From Pseudobdellovibrio sp. (lineage in GTDB: Bacteria > Bdellovibrionota > Bdellovibrionia > Bdellovibrionales > Bdellovibrionaceae), in contig JANWIU010000048.1 of NCBI GenBank assembly GCA_025449725.1, positions 1 through 7,169 of the forward strand: a DNA stretch of 7,169 bases, in the 5' to 3' direction. The translations under genes were made by a program, and so were the position numbers. The notes beneath the pieces were generated by a model. That model saw nothing but the letters and a program-made list of their open reading frames with translations, did not search any database and had not been told where the DNA came from. Below are positions 1 through 6,132 of this stretch, one piece after another (within the stretch, counting starts at the first letter, position 1; every line of letters starts with the position of its first letter).

Positions 1-185
1 AACTTATCTGTTGGATTATCCGATCGAAGATTTAAACCTAATAACGCAAATGACTTCGGACTCAGATCATAATCAGTACTGATTAATGAAAATCCTTCGG
101 CGACAACTGAAGTTTTAATTGCGGCTTGCAGTCCCATTGCAAGCAAAAATGAGCCAAGAAAGAATGTGATTTTCAAAACGTGCAT
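1..185 (-). CDS. Exported protein of unknown function, N-terminal part only (runs off left edge)
   Basis: The reverse strand is open from an ATG at 245 and, in the same frame, an ATG at 185, to the left edge with no stop. From 185 the protein begins MHVLKITFFLGSFLLAMGLQ and continues AAIKTS, a textbook signal peptide: a lysine, a hydrophobic run and small residues at about 20-22. I prefer this start because starting at 245 would give an unusual 25-residue n-region. Neither ATG has a clear Shine-Dalgarno; a weak TTGAAT-N17-TAAATT pair ends 7 nt before the 185 ATG, so a leaderless message is possible. The visible mature part (about 40 residues, with the stretch GFSLISTDYDLSPKSFALLG) could be the start of a periplasmic or outer-membrane beta protein, but I do not recognise the family. 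It is transcribed divergently from the glycosyltransferase gene. Export is well supported, function is not. Confidence 0.6.
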   Translation of the reverse strand, partial: MHVLKITFFLGSFLLAMGLQAAIKTSVVAEGFSLISTDYDLSPKSFALLGLNLRSDNPTDK

Positions 186-256
186 TGGTGTTAATTTATC
201 AAGTCCTTGCCTGTTATTCAACGCGAAGAGGTTTCTAAACCCCATTTCGACTAAAA

Positions 257-268
257 TTTAAGCTTAAA
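257..268. promoter_or_regulatory. Perfect 12-bp palindrome in a divergent intergenic gap
   Basis: TTTAAGCTTAAA reads the same on both strands. It lies in the short region between the leftward exported-protein gene and the rightward glycosyltransferase gene, where an operator could act on both. A further small inverted pair (CACTC/GAGTG, 272-283) follows. AT-rich palindromes of this length can arise by chance, so binding-site function is only a suggestion. Confidence 0.2.
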
Positions 269-281
269 GCTCACTCCTGAG

Positions 282-311
282 TGGACAGAGACCAAGTTTT
301 TTTAATAATAT
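282..311 (+). promoter_or_regulatory. Possible sigma-70 promoter for the LPS-core unit
   Basis: TGGACA (282-287, one mismatch to TTGACA) is separated by 18 nt from TAATAT (306-311, two mismatches to TATAAT). The predicted transcription start would fall at or next to the ATG at 318, giving a leaderless or nearly leaderless message. This agrees with the lack of a recognisable Shine-Dalgarno before that ATG. The match is modest and the region is AT-rich, so this is a weak call. Confidence 0.3.
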
Positions 312-317
312 GACAGA

Positions 318-1295
318 ATGAAGCTTCTCGTAATCCGGTTTTCCAGTATAGGCGACGTCACTCAGGCTTTGAGTATTCCAAGCTTCGTGAAATCCTATCA
401 TCCGGACGCAGAAATTCACTTCGTCACCCGAGCCGATATGGAAGGGCTGGCAATTCACCATCCGCAGATTTCAAAACTGTGGCTCTTAGACCGAAAAACC
501 GGCTTCAAAGGCCTGCTAGATCTTATTAAAAATCTAAATAGCGAGGGTTTCACTCACGTTTACGATGCTCATAATAACTTGCGCTCATTCTTAATCCGCG
601 CGCTGGTTAAAGCCGATAAAAAACTGGTGAGACCGATGATGAGATTTAAAAGATTCTTACTCATCAATTTTCAGATTAATAAATTTGAAAAACCTTTTTC
701 AGGCCAGCGGGATCTTATTAAGCCGCTTGAAGCCTGGAACATGAAATTCAGATTGCCGGATACGCCGCAACTCTTTTTAGATAAGCCTCTTCAGAAAAAA
801 ACATTGGTTCCATTTCAGGATTACGTTGTGATTGTACCTTCTGCCAGCTACGAACTGAAGCGCTGGCCAATTGAAAACTGGAATAAACTTATTAAAGACA
901 ATCCGGAAACCACGTTTGTTGTTCTTGCCGGCCCCGGAGACACCTTTACCGAGGTTCTCAACGAAAATAAAAATGCTTTTAACCTTACAGGAAAAACAGA
1001 TTTACTTAATTCTGCTGCGATCATTGAATAAGCTTCGCTGGTTATCAGTAATGATACAGGCCTTTTACATTTTGCAGAACAGTTAGGACGGCCTGCAATT
1101 GCCCTAATGGGGCCCGCACCATTTGGCTTCCCTTCCCGCCCCAAGACGTTGATTTTAGAACGAGAGCTGCCTTGCCGCCCCTGTTCTAAACATGGGCAAG
1201 GCCCTTGCCGTAACCCCAACTTTCAAGAGTGTTTACGTTCTATAACGGTTGAAGAGGTTTCAGGCCACTTACGAAGAACTATAGGGACTGCATGA
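318..1295 (+). pseudogene. Family-9 glycosyltransferase (LPS heptosyltransferase type), interrupted by in-frame TAA
   Basis: Enzymes of this family (WaaC/WaaF, GT9) transfer heptose from ADP-heptose to the LPS inner core at the cytoplasmic face of the inner membrane. The N-terminal half carries the family's opening motif RFSSIGDV, with Asp13 at the position of the WaaC catalytic base, and PDAEIHFVTRADM. The second domain starts at about residue 168 (VVIVPSASYELKRWP). Codon 238 is TAA (1029-1031). Without it the same frame continues through 87 more family-like codons: ASLVISNDTGLLHFAEQLG, the donor-binding SNDTGxxH motif at about 244-251, and a Cys-rich stretch (Cys286, 289, 297, 305), ending at TGA 1293-1295. 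Read through, the product is about 325 aa, normal for the family. The truncated 237-aa product lacks the donor-binding motif and should be inactive. No other lesion was seen, and the stop overlaps the waaA start (ATGA), so the break is recent, is suppressed, or is a sequencing error. Confidence 0.85.
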
Positions 1296-2509
1296 TCTAT
1301 TTGTACCGGGTTCTTTATTCGATAATCAAATTTATCGTGCTGCTTTTAAGGCCGCTTTTACCAAATGATTTAAAAGGCTGGATTATCCTCCGTCAAAAAA
1401 ATCTGCTGCCCACAAAAGATTTGACCGGCAGTTATTGGTTTCATGCGTCCAGCGGAGAACTGGAATACTGCAAACCCCTCATTCGAAAACTTAAGGAACT
1501 TGATCCTACAGCTAAAATTACAGTTACGTACTCTTCCCCGTCTGCAGAAAAACTATTTGGAAACATTTCTGGCTTTGTAGAAGAGTTTTTACCCATTTGC
1601 TGGGATCAGCCTCAGGATTTGAAAAAACTTTTTTATTCAATAAAGCCAAAGGCCCTTCTGTTCTCCAGAACAGATATTTGGCCGGAGCTGATTTATCAGG
1701 CCCGGCAGCACGACACACCGATGGGCCTATTTTCATTCAATCCGAAATTTAATTCTGTTTCGAAGTTGTTATACCGAAGGCTTCTTCGCCACTTTTCTTT
1801 TGTTTCTTGCGTGGATGAGTTCGGAGCAGAACAGTTAAAGGAAGTGATTCCCTCAGTTAAGGTGTCGAATGACGGCGACACCCGATTTGACCAGGTTTTT
1901 TTCAGGTTATCTCAGGAATCGACAATCGATTTATCGCAGAATTCAAAGATTGCAGTCTTCGGTTCGACTTGGCCACAGGACGAAGCTGTTGTCTTTAAAA
2001 CTTTCGTTTGGCTGAAAAATCAAAGTTTTAAAATGGTGTTAAGCCCCCATGACGTAAATGAATTCAACATCAACCGCTTGCGAGAAGAGCTTCAAAAAAA
2101 TAAATTCAGCGTGCAGTTGCTTTCTGACAGTCTTAGGGCCGGAAGTTATGATATCCGCATGACAAGTGATGTACTGCTGATCGATAAAATCGGCTATCTG
2201 GCCGATTGTTACCGCTTTGCAGATTTCGCATTTGTTGGTGGGTCATTTAAAGATAAAGTTCATTCGATTATGGAGCCACTTTGCTGCGGATTGAAAGTCG
2301 CGGTTGGGCCCTTATTTAAAAACAGCCCTGAAGGCGTAAAGTATCTTAACCGTTTTGTTTTTTCCGGCAACACCCCGGAAGACATGCAGATGATCTTTGA
2401 AAAAATCCGCCTAAAAGATAAAGAAGCGGTTACCTTCGCAATGAAGAAGAACCTGAATGCCAGCCAAAAAGTTTTAGAACTTATTCTGAACAGCTCTGTA
2501 AAAATTTAA
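1292..2509 (+). CDS. waaA: 3-deoxy-D-manno-octulosonic acid (KDO) transferase
   Basis: WaaA/KdtA moves KDO from CMP-KDO onto lipid A, the first sugar of the LPS core, at the inner face of the inner membrane. The 405-aa length fits the family. It begins with a hydrophobic anchor (about residues 3-23), then WFHASSGE (49-56), with Glu56 at the place of the catalytic glutamate. Next come KITVTYSSP (75-83), an acceptor-domain WPEL (130-133), GDTRFD (195-200, canonical GNLKFD), GSTWPQDE (224-231), VLLIDKIGYLADCY (294-307), FVGGSF (314-319) and HSIMEP (324-329, canonical HNPLEP). Several motifs are degenerate: the family usually has HAxSVGE, one residue longer, and ExExWPN where this has RTDIWPE. 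The ATG overlaps the upstream stop as ATGA, and an AGGGA lies 4 nt before it, so it can initiate independently. The family call is firm; the number of KDO residues added, or an altered sugar preference, cannot be judged. Confidence 0.88.
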   Translation: MIYLYRVLYSIIKFIVLLLRPLLPNDLKGWIILRQKNLLPTKDLTGSYWFHASSGELEYCKPLIRKLKELDPTAKITVTYSSPSAEKLFGNISGFVEEFLPICWDQPQDLKKLFYSIKPKALLFSRTDIWPELIYQARQHDTPMGLFSFNPKFNSVSKLLYRRLLRHFSFVSCVDEFGAEQLKEVIPSVKVSNDGDTRFDQVFFRLSQESTIDLSQNSKIAVFGSTWPQDEAVVFKTFVWLKNQSFKMVLSPHDVNEFNINRLREELQKNKFSVQLLSDSLRAGSYDIRMTSDVLLIDKIGYLADCYRFADFAFVGGSFKDKVHSIMEPLCCGLKVAVGPLFKNSPEGVKYLNRFVFSGNTPEDMQMIFEKIRLKDKEAVTFAMKKNLNASQKVLELILNSSVKI

Positions 2510-3233
2510 AATTACGGATGCCGTACCAACTGATCTTTTCGCCGTTAACGTGGGCCCCTTTGAAACCGGCATTTGTTAAAGAAATAAATTCTTGCTCAAA
2601 CGGATAAGGCTCGCTGGAATACAAACCGAACGTCTTTTTTAGATCTTCTTCTGAAACTTTCGGATACTTTTCTCCGGGCTTACCCAGTTTAGCCAATTCA
2701 AAATCGAAATGTTTCAGAACATCTGAAATAAAAGTACCCTCACCGATGACCATCCATGGGTTCTTCCAGATAACATAGGACAAATTATTAAATTCAATTT
2801 CTGCGTTAGAATTAATGACGGCCTTTTCAATAAATTTGGACTTTGAAAACTTACAGGCATCCAAATTTAAGTAGTCCTCAGCGAGTGTTCCCAGCTTTTC
2901 GCTTTTAAAATCCGCTGCCAGCTTCTGAATGAACAAAGCTGCACTTTTTACGCTGTCAATTTGTGAAACTTCGGTCTGTATACCGTGCTTCCACAAATCT
3001 TCCGCCATTTCTTTCTTATTTTCTTCTTTATCCAAAATTACCACGTCGGGCGCAAGTTTTAACAGTTCCTCAACCTTGAGGTTCTTGGTTCCGCCCACAA
3101 CCGGGATATTTTTAATTTTTTCTTCTGGATGAATGCAAAATCGTGTTCGACCAACCACTTCAAGACCGCACTCCAGCAGAGTTTCTGTCCATGACGGAAC
3201 CAAACTTACAATTTTTTGCCCGTTTTTATGCAT
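2481..3233 (-). CDS. Helical-backbone metal receptor / BtuF-like binding protein without signal peptide
   Basis: The 250-aa protein resembles the periplasmic-binding-protein fold of cobalamin/iron-chelate receptors (Peripla_BP_2, BtuF-like). It opens KIVSLVPSWTETLLECGL (7-24), then has VVGRTRFCIHPEE (26-38), VVGGTKN (45-51), LKLAPDVVILDKEEN (58-72) and, in the C-terminal lobe, YVIWKNPWMVIGEGTFISDV (153-172). Family members with this GRTRFCIHP/GGTKN pattern are usually named 'helical backbone metal receptor'. There is no signal peptide: the first beta strand begins at residue 7. An in-frame TGA four codons upstream excludes a longer version, so the ATG at 3233 is secure. No Shine-Dalgarno is visible and no ABC permease or ATPase is adjacent, so a cytoplasmic ligand-binding role is likelier than transport; the ligand is unknown. 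Its 3' end overlaps that of waaA by 29 bp, and it is divergent from the reductase gene. Confidence 0.8.
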   Translation of the reverse strand: MHKNGQKIVSLVPSWTETLLECGLEVVGRTRFCIHPEEKIKNIPVVGGTKNLKVEELLKLAPDVVILDKEENKKEMAEDLWKHGIQTEVSQIDSVKSAALFIQKLAADFKSEKLGTLAEDYLNLDACKFSKSKFIEKAVINSNAEIEFNNLSYVIWKNPWMVIGEGTFISDVLKHFDFELAKLGKPGEKYPKVSEEDLKKTFGLYSSEPYPFEQEFISLTNAGFKGAHVNGEKISWYGIRNFKFLQSCSE

Positions 3234-3259
3234 CTGCGTATCGTGTCAATGACCCGGTG

Positions 3260-3288
3260 TTGAGTCAAGAAGGGGCTCGGGATATCAT
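3260..3288 (+). promoter_or_regulatory. Predicted sigma-70 promoter for the reductase/ATPase unit
   Basis: TTGAGT (3260-3265) and TATCAT (3283-3288) are separated by exactly 17 nt. The -10 box matches five of six consensus bases and the -35 box four of six. The start site would be near 3295, giving a leader of about 15 nt that contains the Shine-Dalgarno. It is the only credible promoter I see in the 70-bp gap to the divergent receptor gene. Confidence 0.5.
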
Positions 3289-3307
3289 TCCCCTTTTAAA
3301 GGAATGA
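3285..3307. promoter_or_regulatory. Inverted repeat TCATTCC-N9-GGAATGA, operator candidate
   Basis: Two perfect 7-bp half-sites (3285-3291 and 3301-3307) are centred at 3296, within a base or two of the predicted transcription start. The left arm covers most of the -10 box and the right arm covers the Shine-Dalgarno. That geometry suits a dimeric repressor blocking initiation. If transcription started further upstream, the same repeat would instead fold into an RNA hairpin hiding the ribosome-binding site. No regulator gene is visible in the window. Confidence 0.4.
3298..3303 (+). promoter_or_regulatory. Shine-Dalgarno AAAGGA that decides the start of the reductase
   Basis: AAAGGA abuts the first in-frame ATG (3304) with no spacer but lies 6 nt before the second (3310). 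Normal spacing is 5-9 nt, so initiation at 3310 is preferred, giving a protein starting MKDYFPIRQR. Confidence 0.65.
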
Positions 3308-3309
3308 AT

Positions 3310-4605
3310 ATGAAAGACTATTTTCCAATTCGTCAAAGGCCGGCCAAGCAACAGTTTAAAAGTGGCGACGTCCTTGTATTATTCGGCGAGCTATTTAACA
3401 GAGGGTATGCCAACGGTTTGGTTGAAGAAGCAGAAAAAAACGGATTAAAAATCGTTCGCGCAACAGTTGGTCGCCGCGATAGCAACGGCGACTTACGCCC
3501 GCTAACGGAAGAGGAATCCGCCGGCATTCCCCGTCCTTTTATAAATGTTCCGCTAGAAGCCGGATTCGATCTTGAAAAAGACGAAAGCGGTAAAGCCCCC
3601 ATCGACTACCTGAGTGGCGTTAAGTTAAGTGACTGGCAAAACGCTTCTATTCCTGAGTCCTCATTAACTTTTTCAAAAATAAAAGGCCGAGAAAGATTTC
3701 GTAAAAATGTTCAGCTCTTTTTAAAAGAACTGGCCCTGCATTTGACTCCGGGCAGCCATGTTCACTTCGCGCACCTTATGGCCGGCGGCGTTCCGCGCTG
3801 TAAAATAGTGATGCCGTTGATGAACCGCGTTTTTAAGGGAATTGGCGACCGTTTTCTGGATTCTAAAACTTTCTGGGAAAGCGGAATCGGCGTTTTACTA
3901 GAACAGAACTTTCGCGAAGTTACAGCTGAGACTTTCAACACATTAGTTGCAGAAAGTTCTTCATTACGAGAGAAAGTTACGTCTCAAGGTGGATCCGTCA
4001 GCTACGTGGCTTATGGTTATCATGGTACCGAGATTATTGTTAAAGGCGAATACCAATGGCAATCTTACGCCCCCTATATTCAAGGCTGGGCAAAAGTTGC
4101 ACTGGAAGATTATTCTAAAGAGTGGGCGGCTAAGGGCGTCCAAACCTGCGTTTACAACTGCCCTGAAATTTTGACGAATTCCAGTTCTATATTTCAGGGA
4201 ATTGAGATTCCGTTATACAACCTGATCCGCGCTCTTCAAAAAGAGGCGCCCACTGCTTCGCTTACGAAAAATATTGAACTGGAGTGTCACCAGGCTTTAA
4301 AACCCGAATCAAATCTTCACGAAGTTTTTAAAGTAGTCGATGAGTTTTTAACCTCTGACATCTTTTTACAAACCAGCGTTTTTGAAGGCTGGCCTCATCA
4401 CTCCAGAAAAAATCAAATCGAAACGGCATTAAATGTTTCAGACCGAATTGCTTCATTACACAAAGATGAGAAATTATTAATGACGGCCACGTTAAGCGAG
4501 CTGGTTTTTAAGGGCTGCGGATACATCATGCTTCATGATGCCGTTCGGCCTCAATCACCTGTGGCGTGGATCGGCCACGATGCGGTTGCCAAGTGTATAG
4601 TGTAA
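3310..4605 (+). CDS. Probable NAD(P)H-dependent enoyl-ACP reductase, FabMG type
   Basis: The 431-aa protein resembles those annotated 'enoyl ACP reductase FabMG family', which reduce trans-2-enoyl-ACP in the last step of each fatty-acid elongation cycle in the cytosol. Visible support is a Rossmann-like start: strand VLVLF (22-25 region), the glycine-rich turn GELFNRGYANG (26-36), then a second strand ending in GRRD (54-57), whose arginines could bind an NADPH phosphate. Further on is an SDR-like core: SYAPYIQGWAKVALEDY (252-268) followed by GVQTCVYNCPEILTNSS (276-292), which resembles the tyrosine-lysine helix and the NxxxPG/T strand of that superfamily. Lys262 is preceded by Tyr253 (Y-x8-K) and Tyr256 (Y-x5-K). 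A long insertion separates the dinucleotide site from this core. I see no second enoyl reductase here. The stop codon overlaps the Shine-Dalgarno of the next gene, so the two are co-translated. The superfamily is fairly sure; substrate assignment rests on remembered similarity. Confidence 0.6.
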   Translation: MKDYFPIRQRPAKQQFKSGDVLVLFGELFNRGYANGLVEEAEKNGLKIVRATVGRRDSNGDLRPLTEEESAGIPRPFINVPLEAGFDLEKDESGKAPIDYLSGVKLSDWQNASIPESSLTFSKIKGRERFRKNVQLFLKELALHLTPGSHVHFAHLMAGGVPRCKIVMPLMNRVFKGIGDRFLDSKTFWESGIGVLLEQNFREVTAETFNTLVAESSSLREKVTSQGGSVSYVAYGYHGTEIIVKGEYQWQSYAPYIQGWAKVALEDYSKEWAAKGVQTCVYNCPEILTNSSSIFQGIEIPLYNLIRALQKEAPTASLTKNIELECHQALKPESNLHEVFKVVDEFLTSDIFLQTSVFEGWPHHSRKNQIETALNVSDRIASLHKDEKLLMTATLSELVFKGCGYIMLHDAVRPQSPVAWIGHDAVAKCIV

Positions 4606-4615
4606 GGACATTCAA

Positions 4616-5224
4616 ATGATAAAAAATATCAAAGTTGCCATTACCGGCGGGCCATCCGGCGGGAAAACGACACTTATCGAAGCACTAAAAAAAGAATATG
4701 CCGGTGGAAAAGTAAAAGTAGTTCCTGAAGCCGCTTCCATTCTTTATAAAGGCGGGTTTCCCCGCGTGCCTTCGTTTGAAGGGGTTTATCATGCACAAAG
4801 AGCCATCTATTCGGTTCAGCGTGAAGTGGAAGACCTGCGCTGCAAACTTTATCCTGAGGCTTTAATTGTTTGTGACCGCGGATCGTTGGATGCCCTTGCT
4901 TATTGGCCCGATGGTGCAGAACCGTTTTTTAGTCTGGTAGGGAGTTCGATTGAAAAGGAAGTGGCCCGTTACAGCTGGGTGATTCATCTGGATACGGCGG
5001 CCGAGCCCGACTACGATGCCACAAACGAAATTCGCACTGAGAGTTTTCAGGAAGCGCTTAACCTGAATGAAAAAGTTAAAAAATCCTGGGCTGTGCATCC
5101 ACAGCGTATTGTCATTAACTCTCAGCAAGATTTTTTATCTAAAATGCGTAAAGCAACGCTTGTCATTGCCGCTATTCTCGAAAACAAAAACTATGCTGAA
5201 ATAAAAAAAATTGCCGAAGGCTGA
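4616..5224 (+). CDS. AAA_28 / NadR-like P-loop ATPase or kinase
   Basis: The protein is 202 aa, with a Walker A loop GGPSGGKTT (11-19) directly after the first strand and VPEAAS (37-41). A DRGSLDALAYW segment follows (87-97; the DRG is characteristic of NadR/Ttd14-type P-loop proteins), as does a lid-like region, EIRTESFQEALNLNEKVKKSW (138-158), which supplies Arg140. The family includes the ribosylnicotinamide kinase domain of NadR and small GTP/ATP-binding proteins of unknown role. No nucleotidyltransferase or DNA-binding domain is present, so this is the stand-alone form. Its Shine-Dalgarno TAAGGA (4603-4608) includes the reductase stop codon, with 7 nt to the ATG, which indicates translational coupling. 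Such coupling with an enoyl-reductase-like gene hints at a shared lipid or nicotinamide-cofactor role. Nucleotide binding is near certain; substrate unknown. Confidence 0.8.
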   Translation: MIKNIKVAITGGPSGGKTTLIEALKKEYAGGKVKVVPEAASILYKGGFPRVPSFEGVYHAQRAIYSVQREVEDLRCKLYPEALIVCDRGSLDALAYWPDGAEPFFSLVGSSIEKEVARYSWVIHLDTAAEPDYDATNEIRTESFQEALNLNEKVKKSWAVHPQRIVINSQQDFLSKMRKATLVIAAILENKNYAEIKKIAEG

Positions 5225-5225
5225 G

Positions 5226-6086
5226 TTATTCCGGTTTTGCTACCCAAATAAAGTCAGCGCGCTCACCTTCTATATCAGAAGGCTGCATTGCTGTGCGGAC
5301 TTCTTCATCGGTCATGTCCTCTGCCCAGATTTGCGAAAGGGTAATGACTTTTGCTTCCGGTAAACGCTGTAACAACCGGTGTTTGATTCCGCCGCCGAAC
5401 TGAACGTGAAATTCTCCCACGACGACAGCTAAGACGTGATCTGGGTGAGTAGTAATAAAATTCGTTGCTTGCCAGGCCATCGTGTCGTCCCACGCGCACT
5501 GAGCCGCGAAGCAGTTCTCTGGCACCTTACAGTGAGCGCCTGCCGCTGCCATGAAGCGCTGACGGTAGCTGTCCCTCCCCAGTTGAAACCCGGGTGGCAT
5601 CAAGCTCCAGTCATCGGCTGTTAAGGCTTCAAGTCCGTTGCGTGAAATTTTACTTGTGAGAGTTCGCGGCAGGTTAAGACCTAATGACTGCTCCCCGCCT
5701 TCGATCGCAGGAAAGTTTAGTTGCTCGCGGTAAAAATCAAAACTGAAGCCCTGACTCCACTTAACAGCGCTGAGAAACTGCTGTTCGCTTAAGATTCCGC
5801 TTCTATAGTCGGTAACAAAATTTTGATCAGTGTAATTTATGAATTCTAATCCGACTGAAACTTTAAGGCCGGCCGCACGTAAAGCCCTAAGGGTTTCCAG
5901 AGGCTGATCACGATGAGTGGCCAGGCCGGGGTTTTCCCCCAGCAAAAGAATGGTGCCTGGTTTCACCTTAGACGCCAAATCGTTTATATCGGTTTTTGAA
6001 AGGGTTTTCCCATCGTAAAGCTGACTAAAGGCCTTAGGCGCACCCAAGAGTGACAGGATAAGCAGCAAAATAGGCATTTTGAGCAT
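5226..6086 (-). CDS. ChaN-like (Tiki/TraB superfamily, DUF399) secreted protein
   Basis: ChaN-family proteins are periplasmic or surface proteins; the Campylobacter member binds haem, and the wider superfamily includes metalloproteases. This 286-aa protein has a signal peptide (residues 1-21, cut predicted after AFS) with no lipobox cysteine, so it is soluble periplasmic or secreted rather than a lipoprotein. Family motifs seen: TILLLGEN (45-52) with His58 shortly after, VSVGLEFINY (76-85), SAVKWSQGFSFDFYREQL (106-123), LGLNLPR (135-141), AWDDTMAW (198-205) and VVVGEFHVQFGGGIKHRL (221-238). The second GxxH (224-227) is intact, but the first is GENP, without the histidine. A Cys-x5-Cys-x4-Cys cluster (186, 192, 197) sits just before the WDDTM motif. 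The ATG at 6086 has a GGGGGA 5 nt upstream, better placed than for the Met at codon 4. It converges on the ATPase gene with a 1-nt gap. Family is confident; haem binding versus hydrolase is open. Confidence 0.82.
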   Translation of the reverse strand: MLKMPILLLILSLLGAPKAFSQLYDGKTLSKTDINDLASKVKPGTILLLGENPGLATHRDQPLETLRALRAAGLKVSVGLEFINYTDQNFVTDYRSGILSEQQFLSAVKWSQGFSFDFYREQLNFPAIEGGEQSLGLNLPRTLTSKISRNGLEALTADDWSLMPPGFQLGRDSYRQRFMAAAGAHCKVPENCFAAQCAWDDTMAWQATNFITTHPDHVLAVVVGEFHVQFGGGIKHRLLQRLPEAKVITLSQIWAEDMTDEEVRTAMQPSDIEGERADFIWVAKPE

Positions 6087-6103
6087 AATTTTCCCCCAAA
6101 AGC

Positions 6104-6132
6104 TTTATATTCCATTGACGAAGCTCTGTAAA
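6104..6132 (-). promoter_or_regulatory. Sigma-70 promoter for the ChaN-like gene
   Basis: On the reverse strand TTTACA (6132-6127) is followed after 17 nt by TATAAA (6109-6104); each box matches five of six consensus bases. Transcription should begin near 6097, about 11 nt before the ATG, leaving just enough leader for the GGGGGA ribosome-binding site. The promoter overlaps the -35 box of the divergent rpmG promoter. Confidence 0.6.

Noticed and set aside
1029..1031. Programmed recoding or stop reassignment at the TAA
   Set aside because: Several genes here end normally with TAA, TAA is not a selenocysteine or pyrrolysine codon, and no recoding structure was seen. Mutation or sequencing error is simpler.
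848..1219. Reverse-strand open frame of 123 codons opposite the heptosyltransferase
   Set aside because: It lies antisense to clearly conserved glycosyltransferase sequence, and its translation is rich in Arg, Pro, Gly and Ser with no recognisable motif.
1107..1295. Separate 62-codon gene starting MGPAPFGF
   Set aside because: It is the in-frame C-terminal remnant of the interrupted heptosyltransferase; starting there would omit the SNDTG motif, and no Shine-Dalgarno is present.
3304..3309. Start of the reductase at the first ATG (3304)
   Set aside because: The Shine-Dalgarno abuts this ATG with no spacer; the ATG at 3310 has a 6-nt spacer and only two residues are lost.
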